From Scytalidium lignicola (taxonomy: Eukaryota > Ascomycota > Leotiomycetes): a stretch of 64,000 bases of DNA. The stretch spans positions 1 through 64,000 of the forward strand of contig NCSJ02000071.1 in NCBI GenBank assembly GCA_002812745.2. The letters run 5' to 3'. The translations under genes were made by a program, and so were the position numbers. The notes under the pieces were generated by a model that made no database searches, was not told the DNA's origin, and was given only the letters and a program-made list of their open reading frames with translations. This document shows, piece by piece, positions 9,836 to 22,612 of the stretch (position 1 is the stretch's first letter; the number at the start of each line of letters is the position of its first letter).

Positions 9836-12800
9836 TTTGTCCTTTTTTTTCAGTTCCTTTCCCCTCTGTGTTGTCTCCTTTTCTCTCCGTTCAATCCGTC
9901 TCCTCCTCGATGAATGATGAGCCTGTCGTAAGCGGTTTCAGAAAAAACGATCGTCGTGTATCTCGTTCGGGTCGGAAAATGGGAAGAGAATACTGATAAT
10001 AAAGCGAATGTGAGGTTGGTAGAGGAAATAACGATCGTGAGTGTCCTGTCTGCCAACGAGGTTGGGAGTAGGGAGGTTGGTAGTGGGATGAAGGAATTGG
10101 GAGGCAGGCGGCTGAGACAGACGGTGCTGCGGGAAGGGATTGCACCACAAGAATAGAAAAAGAGAGGCTTGGCGACCCCGTGATGTTGCCGGATTTATGG
10201 CCTGAGGAATAAGCGACGTCTATGCCAACACGTGGTGCCTGCCACGTGGTTCGGCACGCCCAAACCCCGTTTTGGAATTTCATGAAGACATCACAACATC
10301 TAAAACGATCAATCGTATATCTTCAAATAGATCTGCTACATCGTTTTGAGCTTCTAGTTTTATCCACCATGGAAGATCTCTGGCAATTAACACTTTCGCT
10401 AAGTGCTGCTACAGAGTACTCGGAATCATCGCTTGATATGCCTCATGTCATATGTCGAGTCGCGATTGTGCACTTAAAAATAGGAAAAAAGGGCTGGAAA
10501 ATTATATCCTCCTGTGCCCCACCTGTGTCCTCGAGCATATTTTTTTTTTTGCAATGCTACTTACATGCAGACATGAGTAGAAGAACTAAGTGTGGTGGTG
10601 TTATTTTCTAACCCTCCAGGTTTTAGAGGCTGGCATCCTCAACGGAGATTTGCTCATCCAGTACCCTCTGACCTCAGTGTATCACAAGTAATTAATAAAC
10701 CTCGGTCCCAGGAACACTTGCTCTCAGCTTATCGTAGAGTTGAAATCGGACCTGTTTCAAAGGATGCGTAACTCGGGATTCACAAAATCCCCTTTTTCCC
10801 TCCTTCCGATCAAGACTCGTTTTAGAATTTCTAAACGTAGACTGACGAGATACATGGGAAGGTAGGCTGCTTAGGATAAAAAACCGAAACCCTAGATCCC
10901 AAAGCTACTTGCCTAGCTTAGTGGAAATAAAGAGATTGCATAGTATTACCATGAGTCTTGTCATACTAATAAGGGAGAGGAATTGCAAGATCAAGCGCTA
11001 CGGTATCGCATATCATGCCGCAGCGGGGTAAGGACGCCACTTCTTATCAATGTGGGGATGCGGTTACAAAGGCGTCGAGGGATACGAGTCTCATGCTGAA
11101 ATTTCGCTCAAATTAAAAGCGGAAAGATCGATAATGAACGCCGTAATACGAAGGAATTGAAAGAGGTATGGTACAGTAGAAAATGAAAAGCACAATCCCG
11201 GCAGGGATGTCATGACGACGACGTGGGTACATAAGCGTTATGTAAGGTACGTTACTCAACGTTGGCTTTCGACGCTGAGCACAAGGGGCAATGGTCAAAA
11301 TGCAGATAACTGTGCCATTTTTTTATGTTTCAGGGTCCGTAGACACGCTGGCACGGGAGGCATCATTTTCATGCTTCCAGGCGAGCCTCGGTTAGTAATC
11401 AATTTGATTAGCTGCTAAACACATTAGATCAAAGAGGAGAGGTGGCGAAAAAGCAATACACGCAAGGCTAAGGTCCATTCGTACGATGCTGTGGATGCCT
11501 CGTTCCAGTTGTTTAAAAGTTACGAACAGCTTTTGTTGGCTGTGAGACTAAGACAGGCCTTTATGCAACATTGAACAACATGTCTTAAGCCGTATGCCCG
11601 ATTGATTCCTGTCTGCCTCGATCACCACTTGACGTGTTATTTCAGCAACCCAGCCAAGCATGTTTGAAGATCGCATGATGGAGGTGCCAGTACTATAGGA
11701 GTCGGTTCGGTGGGATTGTTGACATGGTCTCAGATGCCCGTTGTAATACCTCCGTACGTGATTTCGAATTTTCCCGGTTGACTGAACTGGATGCATGGCT
11801 CTCCGAAACTATATACGCCTTGCGAGTGTGGTCAAATAAGTGTCAGGCTGTCGTCCACCCATAGTTTCCCTAGCTGCAAGCAAGTGTGTTTCCACTCTCG
11901 AGGTGGAGTCTGCATTAGAGCTGATTTCAATGGAAGGACAGAACTATCAATTTGAAAAGCAAAAACAAAAAAANGGTCGGCATCTCGGCAGAACCATAAA
12001 TCTGAGGGACTTTTTTCAATTCGCAGTCGCCTCTCCGTTCAAGAACGGTGGCTTTCCTTAGATACACAAGCGTATATTATTTATCCATGTTGTACAGTAC
12101 TTGGAGGAATAGCCTCGAGGAGGAAGGTGTTAGTTGATACAATCATCCGGACGATCAGACTCCATAGTGTTTTGACTCCGCCTACTCCATTTTTGCTGGT
12201 CAACGATTCCTGTAATTATGGCATCAAATGATGAGAGACAGCGTTGGTAGTAAACTCGAGGCACAGTCTGCGTCGATTATTGCTGGTGCACATCCATTTG
12301 AGGCTCGAAGGTTTCTGTTGTTGGGTCATGTTGAAGATCACAGCTGGATGGCCATCTTTTCCGTTTAGGGAGATGACAGTGCAGCCTCCGATGGCAATTC
12401 TAATCCTTGGCCCCGTTCCAGAAGTTGCCCGACCACCTCAAATTGTGAACTAGGCGGACATTCCGAGAAACAAAATAATTACGGATAGGAGCCGTGTCAT
12501 CCAGAGAAGGTCCAAATCATCGACAGATATTAAGACGACACTGCGCCGTACGAACTACCAGGGCCTCGACTAAGAGTGATACATGCGTGGCGTTTTCGAC
12601 TCTGAGCCTCCCCCTTGAGTCGCGCGTTATCGGGGGCGACCAGTAAACGACTTGCTGAGAATAGGGAGTTGATAATAGAACTTGCGGGATAATCAATTAA
12701 TTTGATATGCAGTCTATGCTCGGAGGTCTGGGATGCTATGAGCCTTGAAACAGTTCAAACGACCGGCGAGCCAACTATGGGATCCACGTAAGGTGTTCTA

Positions 12801-13900
12801 AAGGAGTAATAACAAGGCAGAACTGATCCTTGAATTGTTGATGTTCTCGTGTGCTTCGTGACCAGGAGGCTTAACAAGCCGTACATGATTTTCAACCCGA
12901 TCATTTACGAATCATTGTGACCTAGTAATTGCCCTCTTTCCCAGGCAATTGTGCATCTGATCGTAGTTGCCCCGCCCTAGGTGGCATCCACCCAAAAAAG
13001 CGATATCCGATGAGATGCCGAGTAAGACAGGAGTCTCGTGGGGTTTATCGTCTGGGAACCAGATCAAGTCACCATCTGTCATTGTCTCCATCGAAAAAAT
13101 TCCAAGCATAAGGATCCAGATCGGAAAGTGAAGGGGGGGGGTGGCCAAGCGGCAAGCAGCAGCAGAAAATTGCTGTCATACACTATTTAGCGGCGGGACG
13201 CGAACGAAGTCGCCCAGCAATTACTATGTATTATTCTGCTCCAAAACTCCACCAGCTAATAATTCACTCCGGATCATTGGGTACAAGGGCGGATTACGTA
13301 TTCACACCACGCAAAAAATTCTCGATACGACCGTGACGGAGCATGATGTGCGGTGATCTCGACCCAGCAAATGAGCGTGCCGCCGTTTCTGTAGCTAACC
13401 AGGAAAAGACGGTTCTATTCCAACGCGTCTCATATCATCCGTGTAGAGTGCTTTCGCTGGCGTGCGCGCCCTGTAGGCGTAATGTAATGATCGGGGATAC
13501 CAAGATGACTGCGTAGCTCATCTCAAGGTATGATCGCAGGCGCTGTACTTAATTCAACTGCGACGGGCTATCCAGTTTTCCGACCTGGACGGGATCACCA
13601 CACCACCTCCAACCCCAGCAACTTGATATTATTACTCGGATTGAGGTCATCTCCAGCTCCTTCACGAATAATAAGCTGGGACCCTCACGGCGCAATCAGC
13701 ACATCACGGACCCAACACGGTCAGGTATCCTGTGCTATGCGGGTGCTGATTGGTAAAGTTGTTGCCACCGCCCGACCCGGTTAATTGAGGGATTCACAAG
13801 CAGCAAGCTGTGCAAAAGAAAAAGTCCCAGACCCTAAAAAAAAACCCGCTGCCGTGAGTTTTGGAACTAACAGGCAGAGAGTTACGGACTTGTCACGCAG
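9836..13900. other. Gene-poor stretch, left half
   Basis: About 4 kb where no frame on either strand shows recognisable domains, typical codon use or plausible spliced continuation. The first ~300 bp are the Chs7 upstream region. There are scattered homopolymers and a TGTACAGTAC motif at 12091-12100. Base composition is mixed rather than extremely AT-rich, so it does not look like a heavily RIP-mutated transposon. Small RNA genes cannot be excluded by reading. Confidence 0.45.
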
Positions 13901-16900
13901 GCGGCCCTTCCACTAAAAACCCATGACCGAAAAAGCCTCCAAAGCCCCCAAAGCCCCTCTAAATCAAACACCCAGTCCATCAATAATCCTACCCATTCTC
14001 AGACCGGGCTGCACATCATCAATGCAATCAGCCCTTACGAGTTTACGCTCTCGCTCCTGCTACTCTGGGCCCCTTGTCTTGGAATGCACTTGGAAAGTCG
14101 GAAATGATGATAGTCTGATGAATCATGAGGGGGCGAGAAAATCTGCGCCTTTGGACTGCTGTAATTGGCGGAAGCACAGAAAGGAACAGCGAGCGAGCGA
14201 GAGAGAGAGACAGTGGTGCTGAGCAGATTTCGCGTTTACGGTGTATCAGCACTGATGCCGCGTCTCCAGGAAGAGGACATGTTTACGCCCACGCTGATCC
14301 CCAAATCTCTTCAAGCAGCCTGATTTCTCGGCGGAAGCAATCCTTTCTGGATGCTTTGGCAGACACGCCCAATGCGGTTAGCTAGGTATCAAAAATTTCA
14401 AAGTGCCCAGCATCGCGTTTGCATTGATTCGACAGCTGCTAGCCTGCTGCTCTGTAATGCGGTGGCTGCTTGAACGCGGCTGCCCAGTGCGACTACCGTA
14501 CCGTAACAGTTGCTCGTTGCTACGTACGGCCATGTATCGTATCTACATACACACACACACGGCTGTTACCAGACCAGATCACCAAACTCGTAACTGAAAT
14601 GTCTCGACGGCGGTTTCCTTTTGCCTGACCGCCGCATTATTACAGAAATGTTTGCTTTGTAGCCTAGATGGTCGGCGCGTGCAGTTGGGTCCTGTGGCCT
14701 CGCCGGTGGAGTTGCTTCTGCCTTGCTTGAGACGAATCGCCCGTCCCTCTTCATTAACCTAAGCACCGATCCGACCAGAATGGGAAATGGAGACAAAGTT
14801 GCTTTGGTGTGTGGAACCACCCTCCGCGAAAAGAGACAGTATCAAGAAAGAAAAGGTACAGTAATCCCAGGGAACGGGCCTATTGTTTTCCTTGCTCTTC
14901 GTACAATACATCCCAGCAACGGCCCATGGTAAACCCAGCAATTCGATATTCCTGGTCAGCGCGTGAGTGAGATAATAATAACATGCAAACATAAAACTTC
15001 TCCTCAACAGCTCTAATGTGAAGGCGAAGAGCCAAAATACCACCAACCACCCCCGCTAAGCCGGACTAGGCCACAAAGGGGGCTAGGGGGATTTCAGCTG
15101 GGGAGCACCACATTCGCTGTCTTTGTCACGCAGTCCCCGGGCTCCAGGTCTCAGCACGTAGCCAATCAGGGCAGGGCTGGTGAACAGCATCGCCGCCCCG
15201 CGACAACACCATGCGGCCATCACGCCTCTGCAGCACAAGAGCGACAGTTGCCAGCAGCAGGCGTTGTTGTTGGAAAGCCAGGACGCACGAAGAAGCCTTG
15301 CGGGCTAGAACTGATAGGGCGCAGATGCGATTCGCTGCGATGGTCCTCCGCTACTCCACAGACCTTTTTCTTTCTTTCTTTTCTTACGCGCAGGCATCGT
15401 ATCGTGATTTGATTCGGAGCTCGCTCCAGGCCAACACAACACCGCACAGCCAAAGCATCCAGCATTACGGTATTACCAAGCAGTCGCAGTCGCAGTCGCA
15501 GCATCGCACCTGAAAGCCAGGAATATTCCAGCGTCAGCCCGCACTGCCCCAATCAGGTCTAGCGGCTAGCAGCTCCTGATGATAGATCCAGCGGCAAACA
15601 GCGTCCTCGGGCCCCAGCAAGACCACTGATTGCGAATCCATCTGGCTGACCAGCAGCAATACGGTTACTGCAATAAGTCATCTCATCATCACCCATCATC
15701 ATCAACTTTTGGGACCTCACCACCACCCACCCAGCGCTGCTCGCTTGCACCGATGCGCTAAGACGGGGCTAAGTCACGACGAAGGAAGCCTGAGTTCCCC
15801 CTGGAACAATGAGAGGAAGATACCTGCAACAAAGCAGCGCCAGTCGTAGCCTTCCCCTTCTGCAACTCCTTTTTTTTNGGTGCTGCTTTCGCGTTCTCGT
15901 TCTCGTTCTTTCACGGTTTTCGCTGTGGACCATCCCATCCGATCCCCTGCCTTGTCTCTCGTGGACCCTGCGATCCAAGTGTGTGCTCATGCCTACAGTA
16001 CTGTACTCCGTCTTTACACCCAGCCGGCCTGCTTGTTTACCTTTTACCTGTTACCACGGCCGCGCTTTTTGCTTCTGCTGTGCCATTCCATGTCCCCTTT
16101 GTGCCTTCTCCTACCACTCCTGCCCCCATTACTCAACGATGCCGAGTACGTGCCAATACGGGGATCAGCCACTATGACTATGACCCTCTAGCAATAAATC
16201 TTTTTTTGCTCACACGGCACGCAGCGTCCCCCCCNAAAAAATGACTGGCGCTTCTCGCCCTCGGGGCCGCACGGTAAAGGTAGGAAGCTGGGTAACGCCG
16301 CAGAGTCGAAACCTATTGGTTTTGCCCGGGCTCGCGGGCTTGGACGCCATGGATCATCCCACTGAAGGCAGGAAGCAGAAGGTCATCGGTATTGTTGGGG
16401 GCGTGGCCGCCCAATGCCAGCGCCTCCAAACATCCGGGGAGAGCGACCACGGTGGCCCTTTCATGGTTTAAGCAGGACCCAGGTTCGCAGGTTTGCAGGT
16501 TCGCAGGCTCTGCCGGCTAGTACAGGACGGCGATGCTGTGTGGGAATTGAAGGCGTTGTGGTAGTGTGTGGTAGTGTGGTGGTAGGGTGGTGGGTATTGT
16601 AGGCTGGGCAAGAAGGGAAAATGTGCTACTTACGGTCCTGTACTTGAGCCAGCCGGTCATCTAACTCCAGTCGTAGCTCACACACACAGGCAGACAGGAT
16701 GCGTACGGTGTCTGAGTGCACAGGACTGGTAAGTTACAGTACAAGTGCGCGTAACTTAGTACGGAGGGCGACTCAACCCAAGTTCCATCCGTCATCTCCT
16801 TTGTTCAAGTTCCCGGCTCGTCGGACTGTTCACTCTGCTCGAGCTTTCCCTTCCTTGTGCAGTGCGACTTAGTTTAGTGCCTTGCTGCTCCATTCTCACA

Positions 16901-17798
16901 CCCCTCTCACCTCTTACCTTTGGCACGCCTCCCTCAACCCTCCCCCCTCCCAGAAAACCACCCCTGCATGCACGCGCGCCCCATGGCCACTGGTCGTCGT
17001 TCCTTCCTTCTGGTTCTGCACCTTCGCTCAAAGTGACCAGGCCCGGCCTGTGACATCAACCGGACACGGAACTTTGGCGACTTTGGAGATCAGCCTCCAC
17101 TCTTTTGCACGCTGTTCACCATTGCCTGTGCTATCTTTTGCTCCTCCTTTCTTTTTAAGTTAAGTTTCGAAGACCGTATAGAATCTTTTCCCCCCCTTCT
17201 TCTGCCTTGTCCTGGCTTTTTTTCTGGCTCTTAATCAAGTTCGGTTTGACCCCTGCTACTTGTGGAGTTTCGAACTATCTCGACCCTTTTCTGGTATAGC
17301 CGAGCCCGGGTTCGAGATCCAATATCAAAAAGCACCTCTAAATATCACTTTCTCCCCTGGACAACTTCCCAACCTTGAAAAAAGCGACCTTGTTGTATAC
17401 TCGACTATCAGCTTTCCTTGCCCTCTGTTTATTCGGATTTTTGCATCAGCCTGCGTATTAACTTATTCACGAATCCGACTTATTCGCTTCACTCACTCCA
17501 GTCTGAACTAGTACACACTTATTAGTACTGGCAAAACGCACCTCGATGGTATTCCAATGACCAAACAACAGCAGGCAGTATAATTCGAAGGAGCACAGGT
17601 ATTCACTGTTGAGGAAGCGCTTGGGAAGCTTCATGAGTAACATTGTCTCCACTTGATTATTCGTTTGCTGGATCTATATTTGTTGTTGGACTTTAATCAA
17701 CGAGCCCTCAACCAAACTCCAATCTTGCGGAATCTCGACCATTCCTTCCTACCACTTACTCCTTCTACGGGCTTTTTGACCAGCAGACATACTTCTCC
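13901..17798. promoter_or_regulatory. Gene-poor stretch, right half, with long CT-rich leader of the cyclin gene
   Basis: About 3.9 kb upstream of the cyclin gene with no supportable coding region. It contains a (CA)n patch at 14549-14560, CAGTCG repeats at 15482-15500, GTAC-type palindromes at 14494-14505, 15994-16006 and 16737-16742, and long pyrimidine-rich tracts at about 16840-16975 and 17100-17230. The pyrimidine tracts suggest a long promoter and 5' leader. This length upstream of a regulatory gene is inference, not proof of function. Confidence 0.4.
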
Positions 17799-19853
17799 AT
17801 GTATCAGGCTCCAGCGAGACAGGTTTCTCTCGATTTCCCCCTCTACTCAGCATATTCATCCCATAACATAGACCGTCGGAAGGACACAGGCATAGTGCCG
17901 CCTTGCGGTTCTCAACAAACACCTATCTATCTCGAAGCACCGATCAGAGCCGGNCTTCGAACCCCTCCAGAAGACGACATGAGCACTACATACCAATATC
18001 CTCCGTACCAGAACTTTGCCAACAAACAGGATGCCGCCTATGCGTCCATGACAGCCGCAGGATCTGGCTACGCAGGATCATCAGCCCAATATATTTCCAG
18101 CTCTACACAACCTAGACCTTATTCCTCACTGAACTACACATCACAACATAGCTCTACCTCGATATCGAAACCTTTGGTTCAGGATTCGCTGCCACCATAC
18201 AATAAACCTCCAAGCCCAGAACCGAGCAGCAGATCGAACACGCTAGCACCATCTGAAAGTGTTTCGAGGAGGAAAGGCACGGTCGTCCCAAACTTACAGA
18301 TACCATCCACAATCACCAGTAGTGGTGGCAGTTTGGCTGAGTTTGCTGCACAGGTAGGGCAACCTTCATCACTTATTCTCCTAGGCTCAGTCACTAAACT
18401 GCGAAAATCAGATCACCTGTCTCTTCTGGTTTGAATCAACCGAGACCCTTCGAAAAGCAGAACAGCTTGACCCAACTTCTTCTGTCAAACGACTGAGATC
18501 TGAAGCTATACCTACAAGTGGGTTTCGAAAATGGGTTGTCTCTATTCTGTCAACCACACAAGTGACGTCAAATGTCATTCTACTGGCATTATTGTTCATT
18601 TATCGCTTGAAGACTATCAACCCAGTTGTTAATGGGCGACCCGGCAGCGAATACAGACTTTTAACAGTTGCTTTGATGTTGGGCAACAAGTGTGAGTTGA
18701 TGCTGTAAGATGGTTTTCACGGTGACTCGCTAACTGGGGCGAACTAGTTCTCGATGACAACACATACACCAATAAGACTTGGGCTGAGGTATCTGGAATC
18801 TCCGTTACCGAAATTCATGTTATGGAGGTCGAGTTCCTCAGTAACATGAGATACAGTCTCCTTGCATCAAAGGAACAGTGGGAAGAATGGCAAGAGAAGC
18901 TAGGAAAGTTCTGGACTTATTGTGATAGAGCGATGAAGACCCCAGTAACTCTCCCCTCTCCGACCGGCTTACCAAATCCCCACTCGGTGTTACCAACTCC
19001 GCCGACAACCATGCAATCATCGCCTTCTCATACCAATTTGTATTCTACCAGTGGAACGCTAGGAGGAACAATTACATACAACCAGCAATGGCCTACCAAC
19101 AATTATTCTGTTCCTGCGCTCTCCTCGCTACCACCACCGGTCCCAAATCTTCAGCCAATCACATCCCGGAAAAGGGCCTTTGAAGACGATATGGGCGAGC
19201 CAGCTGCAAAGAGAGTCACGAGATCTGCTCCAGCTACAATGGTACCATTTCAACCGGCACCAGCACCTGTGCACATGAGGTCGGATGCACCTCGACTTCC
19301 TGTCCCGAACTTGACAATTTCGACTACTCAGGCCTTGAACAGTTCTTACCCTGCGGTGGCCAACTTTGCACACTCCTCTCCCTCAGTATTGCCGCCTTTG
19401 AACGGTAACAGGGCCTTATCAGCATATCCAACGACACCATCTTGGACGACGCAACTTCCGATGCTTACTCCTACCGCAGGCCAGCAAGGCCCTCACAGTG
19501 CTGGTGGCTACGGCACTCCAACTCGTCGCCAGAGCCCACATTCCGTTCAAGACTTGCTCTCCATAGGGTCCTCTCCAATCTCTGCTATCTTTCCGGGTTA
19601 CAATCCAGGGCACATTTCTCCATCAGTCTTCCTCCAACAACGGGCCTCACCCTATAAGCCTGTCCGTCACGTTAATGCTCTCCTCTACCCACCTCCTTCT
19701 GCATCGATGCACAACTACTCAGCAAACATTGATCAGATGCATTATCAGCCCTTAGGAAAGAGGAACGATTATCGAGCCGGTATTGTACCTGATTACACCT
19801 CTAATTCGGCTTACCAGTGGCCTGTTCTTCCACAACCAAACTTCCACGTTTGA
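17799..19853 (+). CDS. Pho80/Clg1-type cyclin
   Basis: A cyclin-fold protein likely to partner a Pho85-family cyclin-dependent kinase, of the Clg1 branch. Exons are 17799-18353, 18412-18691 and 18748-19853 (introns of 58 and 56 nt, the second with a GCTAAC branch site), giving 646 residues. The N-terminal ~190 residues are disordered and Ser/Pro/Tyr-rich. Residues about 185-320 hold the cyclin box: ITCLFWFESTETL, then VILLALLFIYRLKTINP, EYRLLTVALMLGNKFLDDN, TWAEVSGI, and VMEVEFLSNMRYSLLAS. The tail of ~320 residues is low complexity, with a KRAFED...KRV basic patch that could be a nuclear localisation signal. The N at 17954 lies inside the first exon. The frame upstream of it still reads protein-like (LRTPPEDDM follows it), so I kept the start at 17799. 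The ATG at 17979 is the alternative. Confidence 0.85.
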
Positions 19854-21553
19854 ACTTAAAAATTCAATCTTCCTTTGTGTTGTTTCTTTTTATTTTTTGG
19901 TTTTTCCTCTACCAATGGTTTGGAGATGAATATTCCAGACCGGCTCACCAGACGATACAGCGAAGCATGGATCTTTCTATTTTCTTAGATATGAGTAGAG
20001 CCCAAAAATTATGGCTCACATAATCAGCATGGGACCGGCGTTAGGCAATATCTTTTTTACGGCGGCGAAAAATTACTCCTATAGAGATTTGGGAGTTTGC
20101 CCGTGTTATACCATTTGCATTGAACAGGTGTTTTGGGGGGATCATAGGAGGTTATCAGCATATGCATAGACATGTATAAGCCTTAAGGGCTGGATTACAA
20201 CTTATTCCTTGTAACTCCATACTTTTTTTTTCTTTATTTTACATTACCCACGGGTATATAAATCCATGGGAAAAATCGGATATCGGATATCCATGGAAGG
20301 ATTAGCCTCTATATTACTGAGGCAGGAATTTGGGAACTCGGAAGGAAAGGTTGAAGCTTACCCTTTGCACCAGTTAGGTGGACTACCGGTGCCGTGGAGA
20401 AAGTAGCTAGATCGAGTCAAGAGAAATATCAGCTACTATTTGCAAGCTCCATTACCTCCAATAACTTATTTATATTTGTCTTTGTAATGGTGATTTAAAA
20501 GAAAACCCCACCATCTTTCTTCCGTCTAGTTGGGAACGCTTAGCCATTGAGCTGAGCTTAGTTGAGTTGAGCTGAGTGTCATAGCGTCGGGGGTGGATCA
20601 CGGGATTTGAGACGCTACTATTTTAGAGCCAAGCTTCGAAGAGTACTTCATTTCCTCAAGATTTGGGAAGTATTTCTTCTCTAAAAGATGGGGTGAACTC
20701 ATTTGTTTTATCCCCCCNTTTTTTTACTCTCTTGACTTAATTCTTTCCCAGGGTTTATTTTATTTTTGATCTTTCCTTCAGTATATAATTTTTTGGTTCT
20801 TTATGCTTCTANGGGGGGTTGTTGTTTCATTCTCTTTGTTCTAACTTTGTCTGGAGACGAAAGTTTTATGGAATATATATGACTCCTGTATCGTTCAATA
20901 GAATAGAATCTCGCGGGGATGCTTTTCAGAAATTTCTTATGATGGGGTTGGTTTGCTTGTGATTGTTACTAGAGGTATCTATCCATGACGCTGCAATCAG
21001 AAGTTAAGTGGACGTTTAAATATCTTTTATTTTATTATCGAATATTGATTGTTTCTGTTTTAACGATGAGAAGGAAGCCCTTTTCCACTTCTTTCCTCTC
21101 CTCCCACCTTCTGCTGAAGAGAAAGAGGAGATATGATCATGCTCCAAGATTCCTCGTGGTTATGGAAAGCTCTCTATGTGACAGATGATGAGTGAAGAAG
21201 TATCTTTTCTCGAACTGACTAGTACTATCATTTCTTATCCACAGAATAGAAAGAATATTTTGCATTCTAGGATTGTAACGGCCAAGATATATAATATTTA
21301 ATATCCCAGGATATTGAGATATAGTCTAAAGATCTTCATCCTACCTTCACAACTAGATATGCTACTGGAGATGTCTCTATGAACAAGTGTGTCAGCGCCG
21401 AGAGAATTGTTGGTGTCTGCACACAGCATATCAGAAGCCCAGAGACACGTAAAAAATTTGTTTCCCAAAACAAATTTCGAGCTCTCCGTTGCTCTCAACT
21501 AAATCTTGTCGCTTATAGACGTGCATTAACATTGCAGTTGGAAAGCAATCAAG
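19854..21553. other. Intergenic, AT-rich
   Basis: 1.7 kb between two genes on the same strand. It holds many T-rich runs, Ns at 20718 and 20812, and a GAGCTGAG-like repeat at about 20551-20576. It probably carries the 3' UTR of the cyclin and the promoter of the next gene. No coding region is supported. Confidence 0.45.
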
Positions 21554-22612
21554 ATGGATGAAAGAGTTGGAGATTGTGAGCAGAGAAAGGAGATGACCTT
21601 TTATCTTCATGAAACTCCAGTTCCTTCGCAACCCCAAAACATGCTGCCAGCTTTGGAGGAAACGACGAATATGGTTCAACGTGCGTTCCTTCAACTTGAT
21701 ATCGGTGACATATCTCGGGATGTTGAACTATTGAATATAGCAAACAACTCAACTGGAGAGTTTGTACACAACCGAGTTGATCTCACTTACGGAGGTATGT
21801 TGATATCAAAATCATCTTACGTGTGTACGTAGGACTGACCGGTCACGTAGACCATCATGATCATGGTGGAATAGTACCTTCACCAGCTCAAACCATTACC
21901 ACGACTACGGCCTATGATAAAGTCAAGCCAAAACTTTCCTTGACTCCAAATGGCTTAGAATTTCGCCCAAAATTTCAACGAAGTGCGTAAACTGTGCCAG
22001 ATTCCAATATGGGTAGTATGGCTAACACCTACCTTTCCAGAGACCATGGCTCAGATCTGGGAGGAGAAAAGGCAACAGTATGTTGAAAGTAAGAGAATCC
22101 TCGCAGAGAGGGCCAGGCTAGTTGCTGAATGGGAGCTGTGTTTGGAGCGCCAAAGACAAGAAATCCAAGCAGTCCGTGAGTCTTCCTACGAGAAATATGT
22201 GGCTTCTGTTAAATTGTTGAAATGCGTCGACGTGCATCGCGAGTGTCTTCTTGGCCGTTGAAATGCTTATCATATATTGGTTCTCTTGATTTTTCTTCAT
22301 ATCTTCATTACCTTCACTTACTGATCACGTTCCATCGCAGGTGATCGAAAGTGGGCGGAGCGCAAGGCTATGGGAGAACCCGATTCGATAACTGGCTACA
22401 AGGGAACCGCCTTCTTGCGTCCTGCCAGACCTCTCAGAGATAAAAGAGCTTCCCGTGCTCGTGCGTCTACCAGTGCTTCGTTATCTGCGGTTGATAGCGC
22501 TGCGCTTGCTCGACGTTCTTCAATTGATTCTGAATCTGTGGCTAGACCACCTCAAGGTCAGAAGCGCCGTCGTGAGGAGTCTCCCGAGATGATCGACGAG
22601 TATCGCTATTAA
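21554..22612 (+). CDS. Unknown coiled-coil protein, four exons
   Basis: I do not recognise the family. The model joins 21554-21794, 21851-21982, 22041-22175 and 22341-22612, and the reading frame closes exactly (259 residues). Donors are GTATGT, GTGCGT and GTGAGT. The third exon encodes a highly charged helix (WEEKRQQYVESKRILAERAR, then more of the same) that looks like a coiled coil. The last exon encodes a basic, Ser/Ala-rich tail with KRRREE near the end, possibly a nuclear signal. The start at 21554 has a good context (AAGATGG) and follows an upstream open stretch with no recognisable content. The third intron is 165 nt, longer than its neighbours; if retained, translation would stop at 22261. 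Gene existence is well supported by the phases, the function is not. Confidence 0.68.

Noticed and set aside
10222..10611. 129-codon frame in the gene-poor region
   Set aside because: No recognisable motif, no splice continuation and unlikely composition; treated as chance.
12912..13148. 78-codon minus-strand frame
   Set aside because: Isolated, no homology that I can recognise and no flanking exons.
17280..17330. Possible tRNA B-box (GGTTCGAGATCC)
   Set aside because: No matching A-box or cloverleaf arms could be found around it; likewise for CGGGTCGAATC near 30325.
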